A stretch of DNA of 64,000 nucleotides from Himantopus leucocephalus. Lineage: Eukaryota > Chordata > Aves > Charadriiformes > Recurvirostridae. The DNA is taken from contig RSEF01000002.1 in assembly GCA_003993805.1 (NCBI GenBank), forward strand, positions 92,113,863 through 92,177,862, read 5' to 3'. Position numbers and translations under genes: made by a program. Shown one piece after another: positions 1 to 11,066 of this stretch; the stretch's first letter is position 1; every line of letters starts with the position of its first letter. Under the pieces are notes generated by a model. It was not told the origin of the DNA, did no database searches, and was given only the letters and a program-made list of their open reading frames with translations.

Positions 1-107
1 GCAGAGTAGAGGGGGAAGATGACCTCCCTCGACCTGCTGGCTATGCTCTCCTTAATGCACCCCAGGATACCATTGGCCTTCTTGGCCAAAGGGCATGAGA
101 TGTTCTG
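1..107 (-). mobile_element. CR1 LINE fragment, cut by window edge
   Basis: This is a piece of an avian CR1 non-LTR retrotransposon in reverse orientation. It matches the familiar CR1 stretch that follows the GGGGCACAATCACT segment seen in the copy near 36.37 kb: a GAGTAGAGGGGGA block, then CCTCCCTCGACCTGCTGG, then a CCCAGGATAC block. The 3' part of the element lies beyond the left edge. It is too short and decayed to code for anything. The right boundary is approximate. Confidence 0.85.
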
Positions 108-3100
108 TAACATAGAAAGAATGTATTGCTTTTGTTTGTGTTCTATTCATCTTCTGGAAAAAAAGAGAAACCTGTTTTAAAACAGTTTTATCTGGGTTTT
201 TTTTTATTGTACTTTATTTATTGCTCTTTCAGTTTATGGTCTTTTGTGGATCTGTTTAAGAGAAACCATTTGGGTAATATGCACAGGATTCAGACAAGAA
301 AACGACGCCAGTATCTCTGAGCTGTGACTGCAGCACTACATTTAAGTAACGGAATCCTGATAAGAGGAAATCCTTATCAGCTTGGTAACATAGATTTTTA
401 AAATAATTACAGAACTTCTGGACCCAAAATAGTAACTGTGCTCTGCACAACATCGTTCTCCATTTCAGCGTCGTTCACTCATCAAGCCTTTCCACAGTCT
501 TGCAGCATTTTCTCCATGGTCCTGAGCAGGCTACCTCGCCCTACAAGAAAAACATGCACGTGTATTTTCTTTATGAACTACACAGAAGTTTTTCAGGATC
601 AATACACTGAATGAGAGTAATTAAGATTGAGGAAAAGTATATTAATAAAATAAAAAGAAAAACACAAAATGCAAATGAATAAACAGGGGAAGAAAGTGGA
701 GATTCTCAGAAAAGTGAGCATAAAACTGCAATAACTATAATTCTCATGCTTCCTGAGTCTGATCAAGACTGAGGAGTAAGCAGTACTCTTTTATTCCCCA
801 ACTCCTCATTTGTACATTCAGTTAGTCATCTAACAAAAGCTATTTTTTTTCTGGTTTTTTTTTTTGTTCTTTTCTATTTTAAAAGAACTGTAGCAGCACT
901 GCCGTTATGAATGCATAAAAAACTTTTCCAGTTGCCCTGTTAGTCGCTTATATTTACATGACTTACAGGTAATCACAATGAATCTCTTAAATATTTAAAA
1001 GGAGCTGAAGCAAGTCACTTATAAGCAATCTCTTTGTATTTGCTACCCTGAGGAATGGGTCCTTGTTGCTGACTGTGGAACTAAATGGCTTTGGGTTCTG
1101 TTTCCCATTTTTTTTATGTATTCATGTTTAAATATAGACCTATGGCAAAAGTATGTGTGGAAGGGCTGTATGTCTCTTTCTGTAATAACATGTATTTTTA
1201 TGTTTGCTCTTTTTCATGATTAAAACAGGCTTTAAAATATTTTTCTTAAATTGCTTCTGGCTTTTACTAATCAAAAATTTATCCTGAAAGAGACAGATGT
1301 ACATATTTATGTACATGATTATTTATTTATGAGGAAGAGTGGATAAAATAGACATGACTATAACCAAATATTTGAACTTGGAATTTGAATAATAAATTGA
1401 AAGTGGAGAGTAGTTTTTGTGCAGTTTTCAGTTTCTCCTGAAAGATGCATCAAGGAAGAATCAGCTTAAGAGGAAAAACATATGCTTATCCCTACTTGTA
1501 ATGAAATGGCCAATTCCCTTTTATTTTTATGCAGATGAATGTATTGAATAATCTATAGCTGTCTGTAATAGAAAAGCTCAGCACTGTCATCGGTTTAGTG
1601 CGTGCATATGTATGCAGACATATTTATGTCTGCAGGTGTGTTTATCCATGTGCAAACAGTGCCTGTCACTTGTCTGTTAACTAGAACAGAAATACCTTAC
1701 ATTGAATGACAGAAGAATGTAAATTAAATAAGAAAGCCTCTTCCCAGAAAAATAAATGAATACGTTTTGTGAATATTCAGTTTTAATACCGGGACCCATA
1801 TATCAAGCTATGAGCTCTTTCTGGATTCCTACATGAAATTATAGATATACTGCATGGTTAAATGAATGGCCATGCAGCACTTCAATTCTCTCAGCATTTT
1901 TCCTGAGAACAAAGAATTTCTTTTTTGTTTAAAATGATGTTTTCATGCATATATAAAATAAACATATATGTTATCACTAATGAGAAAAGGCTTGATTGGG
2001 TTTTCTGTACTTAGGTTTTTTTTTTCCTATTTTATTATTCTTTTATTTCTTAATATCCAGTGGAAGGTATGTATTTTTATTTTATTTTATTTTATTTTAA
2101 TTACAGTGACATTCTTCTTCTGCAGTCTTACCAAATTATTAAACAGATAATATCTTAATAAGACAAAGAGAGCCTATCTTAAACCCTGTGGAGCAAGAAT
2201 GCTAAAGTGATACAATCTTTACAGAGAAGATTTACTAATACAAGAGGGACACTCTGAAGTAAAGGAAATGATTCCTAATTAATTATTAAAGACATGGAAG
2301 CGGACAAATGAAATTAATTTTAAATATTTTATGTGATCAGGCAAAATCATGTCCTTGTGGTCACATTTTCTAAAATTATTTGTTAAAAAAATGGAAACTT
2401 CCTATGTAGAACATAGAGATTGTGATTCTTTTTAAAGCCATTTTGGTTGAGTAACAGCATTTTTCTTCCTTAAATCAGACTTTTATATTTCCTGTAGTTT
2501 GTGCTTTGTGGTAAAACTTGCTACTAGATTTGTCTTTAGGCACAGCATATTCTGCTCTATAGCAATGTCTTCCTATGACGCTCTTGTTTTTTGTGGACTA
2601 CTAATTCAGATGGCTGACTGGAGTCTTTTATTTCCCTCCTTGGTTTTGGCGGGTTTTTTAGGATTCATTTTTTTCTTCTTTTTTGTTAAGTTTAGTTAGT
2701 TGCACGGTAAGCTTCTTGATACAGCAGTAAATTTAGTTTTTATTTAACCTCCTGTTATCCGAGTTGTCTGTATATATGCAATGTATAAATATGTATATAT
2801 GTAATACAAAATGTGTATGTATATATTTATCTCTGTATATAATTAAATATGCATTTAAGTCTAAAGAAAATGAAACAAAAAATGTAATAAACCCCCCTGT
2901 AAAACTCCAGGTTTAAAAAATTAATATATTAATAAAATATATATTTAAATATATAAACTTCTAGTGCCAAAAGTCAGCCTTGGTAGTTCATCTTTGACTT
3001 CATGGTAATGTTTACTTTGTCCCCAGACACGATTATTTCTCGTAGCTTCTACCTTTTATATTCTTGTCTGTCACAGTTCCCAGGTCATGTGTTGTGCTTT

Positions 3101-4387
3101 ACATGGCAGACCAATCTGCAAAACTTTACCTACTGTATATCTCCTGATGTCTAATCGTGGCTATCTAATACAGAGGAAACTGATGGGCTTTCAATTTTGA
3201 ATCTTTCTGACAGATACCACAGACAAGAAAAAGCAAATGAAATAGTGACCACATATTAATTAAATGTTAAATAATTAATGTGAATCTAAGTGGAATTCTA
3301 AATAGCCTACATTTTTAAACTCATACATATGACAGTTGAAGTTAATATGGTTGGTCATAAAATATTGTCACAAATTATATAAACCTCAATTTTCTTTGTA
3401 TAAACTATTTCTGTAAACTTAAGCATTTCAATTACATTTCCCGTTGTTAGGTTTCTTCCACTTTACCGAAAAGTTATTTATTTTGTAATTTAAAATGTTC
3501 AAACTTTTACTTATTATAGTACATATTTACAAATGACAAGAAGGTCAGTGAAGTTTGTTTTGAAATTAAAATATCAAGTAGTGGTGTTTGAAGCTCTCTG
3601 GCAGTTCTGTAGGATTTAATTGAATAGAAATTAATTTGATCTTCAAAATGGATACCACTAATATTCCGTAGAAGTAGTTTTGGTATTTTTATTGACAGGA
3701 TTGTGTTAAAATGGCAGTATCCTCTAAAATAATAACAGGGGAGTCTCTGCTTCAGTGAACTCAGCTTTCACAGAAATTTTATAATACAGTGTCACTAATC
3801 TAATGATTTTTTTTTAATCTAAGAAACTGCCTATTAAAACATGTTATTATATTAAAATACCTGTGTCCAAAAGTTTTATTGAAAGCTTTTTATTTCCAGA
3901 CCATAGTTGAACTGTATGAAAGAACAGTAATCTGAACTTTACAGCTGCATATATAAAAGGTCACAAAACTGAGCATATTTTTTGTAGGATATCCACACTG
4001 TTCTTATCATTTATCTTTGTCATAAATGCTCTAACTACCCCTGAACTGACCACAAGGAAAGTAGTATATATGAGTATAGATATGCATATAGCTGACACTC
4101 TTTCAACTTAATGTGTCATCTGTAATGATACACTGCACCTGAATTCAGATGAAGCATTCCCTTGCACTTCCATAATAGTATATTACTATTTATGCTATGC
4201 AGGGGAGTTGGTTGATTGCTCGGCATTACTCTGTTTGAATAGATGACAATATTTCTTAGTTCATATGATTATTTTTTTTTAATTCCACACTGTTTTAATT
4301 AGCTTCTTAAGTAATGCTGTTGAATATGAGTCTGATTCAAATCCACTGAATTAAATGGGAAGACTCCACAGGTGTGGTAATGAAAGG
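108..4387. other. AT-rich non-coding stretch, no gene seen
   Basis: I see no gene here. The DNA is AT-rich with many short T and A runs. It holds a small (TTTTA)5 tract at 2074-2099 and a TA-rich block at about 2771-2955. The short open frames have no convincing splice sites or coding character and read as chance. Confidence 0.6.
2074..2099. repeat. (TTTTA)n microsatellite
   Basis: About five tandem TTTTA units. This is a short low-complexity tract with no sign of function. Confidence 0.8.
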
Positions 4388-4518
4388 TGAGGGAAGGGCA
4401 GGGAAAGGGAAAGGGCAGAGAGAAGGGCAGCATGGGGAAGGGAAGGGAAGGGAAGGGAAGGGAAGGGAAGGGAAGGGAAGGGAAGGGAAGGGAAGGGAAG
4501 GGAAGGGAAGGGAAGGGA
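4388..4518 (+). repeat. (GGGAA)n microsatellite with degenerate leader
   Basis: Positions 4435-4514 are 16 perfect GGGAA units, followed by a partial unit to 4518. A degenerate purine-rich leader (GGGAAGGGCAGGGAAAGGG and similar) starts near 4388. The array has no stop codons in several frames, so it creates artificial open frames of repeated G, K, E and R on one strand and F, P, L and S on the other; these are not genes. Each unit has a GGG run with a two-base AA spacer, a favourable pattern for G-quadruplexes, and contains the GGAA core recognised by ETS proteins. Confidence 0.95.
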
Positions 4519-4923
4519 GAAGAATTTATAATAAATATATCCTCAAGACTTTGTAGGAACATGTTTTTCATGTCTGTGCAAAGAAAGGTTTGTTTTAAAC
4601 TATTGCAACTCTCCATAAAACAAAGGAATTAAATGTTGATGTCTAGTATCTAGAACAATAAGACTTAAATCAGTGTTCCAGGAGTAAAGAGTAGGAAATA
4701 AGCAATGATATGCATTGCTTTTACCTGTAGTAAATAGATTATCACGAACAACTGTGATCATTTCTTCTTGACTATAGATTTTGGTGACACTCCACAGATA
4801 TGTTTTTAGGGTCATTAATATTGAATCTGTGCATGAATGGTTTATACACTGATATGAACTTGACCTCAGTCTGTTGCAGTCACATAGCTGCATTTCTATT
4901 GTATTACAGCATCTGGGTGTTAA

Positions 4924-4928
4924 AGAAG
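4924..4928. repeat. Target-site duplication, left copy (AGAAG)
   Basis: AGAAG directly precedes the LTR start and matches 5672-5676 exactly. A 5-bp duplication fits ERVL-type (class III) integration. Confidence 0.8.
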
Positions 4929-5273
4929 TGTCCTGGTTTGAGGTAAAACAGGACCAATTTTGTTCAGTAACTTTGCTTCTTAGCTGGGCCTCTTCTAACT
5001 ACTGAAATTAACAGCATATTGTGCAGACAATGTTCACTCTCTCAGAGTGATAAGACCAATGTTTATAGTTGATGTCCAGGGATGGTATGCGGAGAGGGTC
5101 TTGTTTACACTTATTGCTATAACAGCCAAGGCCAACCAACTTTGTTATTTGCCCCGTTGGAGGGTCGGAAGTGGAAAAGCACAGTGGGGTCCCACCTGCG
5201 GGGAAGGAGCGGACAGGAGAGGTGACCCCAAACTGAGCAACAGGGTGTTCCATCCCATCTGCCTCATGCTCAG

Positions 5274-5280
5274 TATAAAA
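5274..5280 (+). promoter_or_regulatory. LTR TATA box
   Basis: TATAAAA lies in the middle of the LTR, about 245 bases before its ATTAAA signal, the expected order for a retroviral promoter. Whether it still drives transcription cannot be told from sequence. Confidence 0.65.
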
Positions 5281-5524
5281 GCTGAGGGATCAAAGGGTCA
5301 GCTCGCGCTCTTCCTTCGATGGCCGAAGTCTGAGGAGGACTCTGTCTGTTCCTCTGCCTTTGGTTCCGATCCTGAATGCAGATCCAGAATCCAGTTCCCG
5401 TCCGTCACTGAGTCCAGCCTGGGACTGCCCCAGTGCCAGCCGATGTCGTGATTGTCATCCTGGGAGCTTGATAAGGTTTTGTATATTTTTCATTATTTCC
5501 TTTTTATTTTGTTATTAATATTTC

Positions 5525-5530
5525 ATTAAA
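5525..5530 (+). terminator. LTR polyadenylation signal ATTAAA
   Basis: ATTAAA is followed by T-rich sequence and lies about 140 bases before the LTR end, consistent with the R/U5 part of the element. Confidence 0.55.
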
Positions 5531-5671
5531 GTAGTTTAGTTCTTTCTAAACTCATAAGTCTCTTTTTCCCTCCTCTGCCTCTCTCTTTGAAGAGGGGTAG
5601 AGGGGAGCATCTGTCGGTTCCATCTGGGGTCCCCCACGTCCCCAGTGGCTGATTTGGCCTAAACCACGACA

Positions 5672-5676
5672 AGAAG
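5672..5676. repeat. Target-site duplication, right copy (AGAAG)
   Basis: AGAAG directly follows the LTR end and matches 4924-4928. Confidence 0.8.
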
Positions 5677-8374
5677 TTGAAAATGCAAGTTATTATATAT
5701 AGGAGTACAGGAGTATACATAGCATACTGATAATAGCTGATTCAACATCAAACATTCCTGTTAATGCACCACACTTTCTTAAACAACCTTCTGTATACTT
5801 TGGTGTATATAAATACTTTTAAGAGAGCCATGCAGAAGCAGGCACGTTTTTTACTTAAGGCTGCAGGACTCCTACAACCACACGAAGAATGTGGTTAGAC
5901 TAATTGAGACCTCTGACAGATGTGCAGCAGTGGATTAAAATTGAACGGCTGAAACTGTTACTGACCTTAGCACTCCTCCATGCTCTCCTGACCAATGTTG
6001 CCTCCCTGGAGGCAAGGATGTCTGATTTGCTTGTGAATAAGTAGAACCACCACAGCTTTCATCCTCTGTCTTACATTAAACTGACTCCAGTTTTGTTTGA
6101 CTTCTGTATGACAGACTGGAAACTGAGGTAAGGCTGGAGCTGATTTGTGAGTGGATCAGATGTACATACTTCAGGGGCATCTATGTTTGTCAGTGGGATG
6201 GGAAAGATGAGTGGCAGTGGTAGGAGATGCAGCTGATTCATTTATATCTGCTACTTCATGTCTGTTAAGGGCCCTGAGAGGGCGAATATCTTCTTTGATG
6301 ACTTTGTTTCCCCCCGTATTTCCTCTGTGTTCTTCAATTCTCTATTTAACACATAGTTAATGCTCTTATTTTACCTGGAATAGATCTTTGTGATTGGAAC
6401 CGTTTTTGTTTTGTGATGTATTTAACACTTTTTGGTTGCTCAAAACAGAAAAAAAATGAAATGTAATGTAATTAGAAATTAATAAGGTATCTGTGGTGGC
6501 AGACCTGATTCTAATTTATGATGTTAACAATGAAAAATTGTCAAGAAAAAATTGAAATAAAATTCAGTAAATTGTTCTTAACAAACTGAGGATTTAAGTA
6601 GTGAGAAAAGTTAACAAATACACATGTTGATTTCATATAATGGCTAGTATATGTTATGATACCAGCCCCCCTCAAATGCGCTTTGTACTTTATGCAAGTT
6701 TAACAGTTCATCATACACAGGACACTGAGCTTGATTTCCTGGGCTGCATACAGTATTAGTAACATTTCCAACATCGAACTTTTCTTCATAAAAAGATGAA
6801 AAAACAGAATAGAATGTCCCTGATTCTCAAAAGAAAGTACAGACTGTATTTCTAAAATGCTGTGTAATTCCTACTCAGAGCCACTCCTGAACAGTAAGGG
6901 TGATTTAATTATCTAAATAGTAATTAGGAAATTAAATGGAGTTGAAAGCTTACATTCATTTGAGGCCTGGGACTTGCCAAATATGGAAAAAAGTCAAAGG
7001 CTTCTCTCTCTGATCATATCTTAAGGGATATGTGGTAATATATAACTTCAAAAGAAAGGCTTTTTTTTCCCCCCAAGATAATTAAGGGTGCATATTTTAC
7101 TTCTGCTGGGATGAAAAAAAACATATATGTTCCATATAGGTGTAGGTTAGCTTGAAAACTGAAGCTGGTAAAAGGGACTTCATCTTTTATAATCATAAGC
7201 AGACACCAAAATGTTGCTCACAAACACCTTAAACTCCAGCTCCATTAAAACCAGTTACTTGTCCTGTTTACCCTACATTGGATCTTCTAAACTTGAATTA
7301 TGTTTATTTGCACACCAGGAAGTAAGGAAGAATCCTATTTAGGAAGAATCTTAAATAGTTAGGACAAAAGACAGTAAGGCAGCCAGAGATTCACAATAAA
7401 TACATCTATGACAGTGTTCTGAAGATAACTATGTACAGAAAAACCTTTAATTTATATGGAATGCGTTGTCTGCAACATATGGAAACAGAAATTTGATTTT
7501 GAAATTTCATCAACCCACAAATAATTTAAGTAAGGAAGGCTATTATTTGTAGTATTTATAGAATACTTCAGCTACTATTAATGAAGATTATTAAACTACT
7601 TGTTAAATGGTTCTTATTCACCAGCTAGTAATTTAATTATAATTGTTATTTTATAATACAAACATATATAAATAATTTAAAATTTTTCTCATAGGCTTGC
7701 TACTGCAGTGTTATAATTAAATCTAATATTTGAATGTGTGTTGGAACACAATTGCACCATTAAAAAAAGTATTTATATTCTGTGTAATGCCTCTTGAGAA
7801 AGGTCGTCTATTTCCATTGCCAAAATTTTGTGTGCTGAGACAATGGTGATCACAGTATGCAACCTAAACCTAATGTATCCTAATTAATGAAAGTGAAATG
7901 AGCGTCTTGGATCATCCCCTCCACCAATGACTGGTCAAAGGTCTCAGTCAGCTTCAGGACAAGACGGTGTCCTTGAATGCTGAGCGAGAGTCACTGAAGC
8001 TAAAACAAGGGAATGTTAAGTGTTTTGCACAGTACATTCTCTTCACTGAGATTCTGACAGCTGACTTTGGATGGAGAAACATAAATGTTTGGGATTCATC
8101 ATTCTTAATGGATGGAGGATAAAGAAGCAGTAGCTGAAGCAACAGCAGCTTTTTGGCATTGTAGCCTCATGTCAAAACACACACCTGAGCATGGGAGAGG
8201 AGAGTTTAATTTCCTCTTCGCTTCCATATCTCTTGTATCCCAAACAGACAAATTATAGACTATGCTGAACTCTGATAGGGCCATTTTTTTAGTCTCACTG
8301 TAGAACCTAGATTTGGCAGTGCAGAACACAACCGTATCAAACAGTCCCTGTACTTGGATGCACGTGACGAAGTT
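5677..8374. other. Non-coding stretch, no gene seen
   Basis: AT-rich sequence with scattered short open frames. None has convincing splice signals or codon use. No recognisable repeat apart from short homopolymers. Confidence 0.55.
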
Positions 8375-8985
8375 ATGGTAGTAGGACAGGGGGTATATGC
8401 TTACAGATGTCTCTGTAAGAAGAGGTCAGGGGCTGCACCGTGCTGGTTTCAGTCTGTTCCAGCCAGCTCTGCAATGGACCCCCCACAGGACACAGCTGAG
8501 CCTGTCAGTGAAGCTGCTGGTGCTTCTGGGAAAACATGTTTAAAAAAGAGCAACATTCCACATAGGCAGTGAGCAGTGATGCAAAAAAAGTGGGAGAAAC
8601 AATCCTGTAAACACCAACATCAGAGCATATGGAAGGTGAAAAGGTGCTTCAGGTGCTGGAGCAGAGAATCCTCTGCAGCGGGAACAGACAGACACAATGC
8701 AGTCCATGGAGGACCTCACACTGGAGCAGGTGAATATTTCCTGAAGGGAAGGCCATGGAGCACCCATACTGGAGCAGGACAAAAGTGTGAGAAGGAAGGA
8801 GTGGCAGAGAGGAACTATTATGGACTGATCATGAACTCCCCATTCCCCTTCCCTGCTGTGCCGCTCAGTGTGGGGGAGAAGGGAGAGGCATTGGGATGGA
8901 AATTGGCAAGTAATCTCCTTGTTTTCATCTCAGGCCACAAGGGGTTTTTTAATCTTATTTTATTCTCCCCCCCCTTTAACCTCCG
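8375..8985 (+). mobile_element. Decayed avian ERV LTR (ERVL-like)
   Basis: I recognise this as a degraded copy of an abundant avian LTR family. Landmarks in order are: the CAGGACACAGCTGAGCC segment near 8487; a TATA-like TTTAAAAAAG at 8539-8548; a stretch around 8567-8620 resembling the family's GTGATGCAAAA and GAGAAACA blocks; then repeated CTGGAGCAG and CCATGGAG blocks (about 8656, 8722 and 8770); then the GCCGCTC and GGGGAGAAGG end segment; and a T-rich stretch near 8945-8970 that matches the region before the polyadenylation site. No terminal repeats or target duplication are clear, so the ends are approximate and the element is probably truncated. Open frames inside it are not genes. Confidence 0.6.
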
Positions 8986-9009
8986 CATCCCCCNCCCCCC
9001 CCCCCGCCC
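8969..9009. repeat. Poly-C low-complexity run with single N
   Basis: Two C runs flank CTTTAACCTCCGCATC. The second is broken by an N at 8994 and is a likely sequencing or assembly failure point. Confidence 0.85.
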
Positions 9010-9030
9010 CAAGAAGCTAAGTGAGCAGCT

Positions 9031-9139
9031 GGCATTAATATTTTTATTTTGTAGATGAAAAACAGTGGAAGACAGGGAGAAACTAAGGAGATTTGCAATA
9101 CATAGCTGAAACTCTGTGTTGTAGAGACTATTGGGATTA
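9031..9139 (+). mobile_element. MIR-like ancient SINE fossil
   Basis: The order of short blocks follows the MIR family: GGCATTAATAT, then ATTTTGTAGATGA, then ACAGGGAGA, CTAAG, TTGC, AGCTGA and finally TTGGGATT. The match is old and diverged and was made by eye; a profile search should decide it. Confidence 0.4.
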
Positions 9140-10634
9140 GGGGAGGGAGGTTTTAGGGGACTTGTTTTTCCCAAGGAGGAATGTTCTTCTAAGAAGCTCT
9201 TCTAGCTTCATCTTAACTGCACCTCTACTAGATGCCATAATTCTCTATGTTTCTTCCTGATATTTACGGATACAGAACTTCATTTCTTAAACTTCTCGAA
9301 AGACTCTGAGAGGTTTTAATTCCAAGGGAATTAAAGGTTTGTTCCAAGGGAATCCCCAGAAAGAGCTGAAAACAATGGTGTCGAGATATCTGATTCTTTT
9401 CTTCAGTACTTCAGAGTCTCAGAAAGAAAACACACTGTAAGACTTCTATGGAAAAGAGTCTTTTCTGCGAGGTTGTGTTGAGTTTTCTCTTTCCTTTTTT
9501 CCTCCATTTCTCTTAAGACATAGCTCCACCTATATGGGATGAGACCTATTTTAAGAAGTGAGAAGCTATTGATGGTGAAAGATAGTTGCAAAATGTGGAA
9601 GTATAACTTTCACTCTCTGGATTTATAAAGAAGCACTTTGGTTATCATACAAGCTAGGGAACATCCCTCCTCTTTTTCTATTTATGATAATCATCAAGAA
9701 TTAAAAACCACATAATTATATGGGTTTTTTTTCTTTCCTGTATGTAAGCATCTCCTAATATTTATGCAGTTCCTTCTTATAGGGGGAAGAGGACATGAAA
9801 GCCTGGGGACTTTCGTTGATCAAGTTTATACCATCTCAGCAAAGGACTACCAGGATCTACTTCTCAAGAAGTAGTCTTTTGGGGGGAAGGACTTGTAGAA
9901 GGAGAAGCTTGGAAGGCAGGTGAGGCAGGGTATGATTTGTGTACATGAAAATACAAGGGCGAGAGTTCCAGGAAGGAGCCAGGCTAGGGAAGGATGCAGG
10001 ACAAAAAGACCAACTCCATATGAGTAGTTGACCTATTGTTTCAACCAGGATATGTCCTCAAAGTATTTTCATGAAATCTGATAATAACGCTCAAGAAATA
10101 CTTTTAATTGCAAGTCTTTCCTCCCCCCCCCCCAGTTCTACGGATGTTGATCCTAACCTATGGTGTTTCTGTGTGCACCACACAATCTTTAGTAATTTTA
10201 CAAAGCCTGTATTTTCCAGTTGTATTCACTTACTGAATCTCACCCTCTTTCAAACAGGAGTGATTCTATACAGTTCTGTGAAGCTATTCAGTATGAAACA
10301 GTACAAGAGAGAAGAAGATGACACCATTTCCTAAGTATTTTTTAAAGGAGTCCTGAGTATCATTCATTTTTGATTAGTAATTTCTCAATCTTTTTCATTT
10401 TCAAATATGACTTAAACCTTCAATGCATGGTGAAGTTCTGGGGAGTCTACTGAGCTATTCCAATAAGCTATGTTTCAAATTGTATTTTCTCACACTTTTC
10501 CTACAAAAATTTATTTTAACTGTTGTTTCTGCACTCTCTGTAGTCAAACTTACCAGCTAGTTAGTTGTTTAGGATAGTCTTTTAAGGCCATGTAGTTGTT
10601 CTTTCAGTGTTCAAAAATAACCTTTATTGTCTGA
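9140..10634. other. Non-coding stretch, no gene seen
   Basis: No gene or repeat family recognised. It holds a short C run near 10123-10133 and several T runs. Confidence 0.55.
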
Positions 10635-11056
10635 TGAGATCACATCTGGAGAGCTTTGTCCAGGTCTGGGCTCCCCAGTAAAAAGACATAGATTTGCTGG
10701 AGCAAGTACAGTGAAGGAACAGTAAAGTTAAGATACTGGAGCATCTGACATACAGGGAAAGGCTCAGAGAGCCGGAACTGTTTAGCCTGCAGAAGAAAGA
10801 GCTAAGGGGATCTCATCAATGCATAAATGCCTAATGGGAGGAAGTAAGTAAAGTGAAGCCAGACTTTTTTAGTGATGCCCACTGAAAAGACAAGTGGAAA
10901 TGGACACAAACTAGAAGCACAGTAAATTATTTTTAAACTTAAGAAAAAACTTTTATTATGATTTGTGCACTGACACAGATTGCCCAGAGAGGTTGTCAAG
11001 TCTCCATCCTTGAAGATACTCAAAACCTGACTGGACGCAGACTTGAGTAAACATAC
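10635..11056 (+). mobile_element. CR1 LINE, 3' part of reverse transcriptase ORF, decayed
   Basis: Plus-strand CR1 fragment. Recognisable blocks are CTGGGCTCCCCAGTA (10666), the AGGCTCAGAGAGC segment (10760), ATCTCATCAATGCATAAATG, and the tail GATTGCCCAGAGAGGTTG (10978) followed by TCTCCATCCTTGAAGATA. This corresponds to the C-terminal end of the CR1 reverse-transcriptase protein, full of stops and indels. It stops exactly at a 10-N gap, so its 3' end is missing from the assembly. Confidence 0.88.
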
Positions 11057-11066
11057 NNNNNNNNNN
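11057..11066. other. Assembly gap, 10 Ns
   Basis: Ten Ns follow the CR1 directly. The length is a placeholder, and the missing DNA probably includes the CR1 3' end. Confidence 0.95.

Larger units (their letters stand above)
4929..5671 (+). mobile_element. Solo LTR of an avian endogenous retrovirus
   Basis: This 743-bp element begins TGTCCTGGTTT and ends AAACCACGACA. These ends are inverted repeats with one mismatch and carry the canonical TG...CA termini. Identical AGAAG duplications flank it, and no internal retroviral sequence or second LTR is present, so it is a solo LTR left by recombination between two LTRs. A TATAAAA box at 5274-5280 and an ATTAAA polyadenylation signal at 5525-5530 place U3, R and U5 on the plus strand. 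The 5-bp duplication suggests an ERVL-like family; the exact family needs a repeat-library search. The 134-codon frame inside is a by-product of the LTR, not a gene. Confidence 0.88.

Noticed and set aside
4299..4632. Overlapping open frames on both strands with G/K/E/R or F/P/L/S repeats
   Set aside because: They are translations of the (GGGAA)n microsatellite.
5047..5451. 134-codon frame inside the LTR at 4929-5671
   Set aside because: It spans U3 and R including the TATA box; no retroviral or cellular domain is seen.
8354..9174. Frames of 72-160 codons around 8.4-9.2 kb
   Set aside because: They lie in a decayed LTR and run through a poly-C tract with an N.
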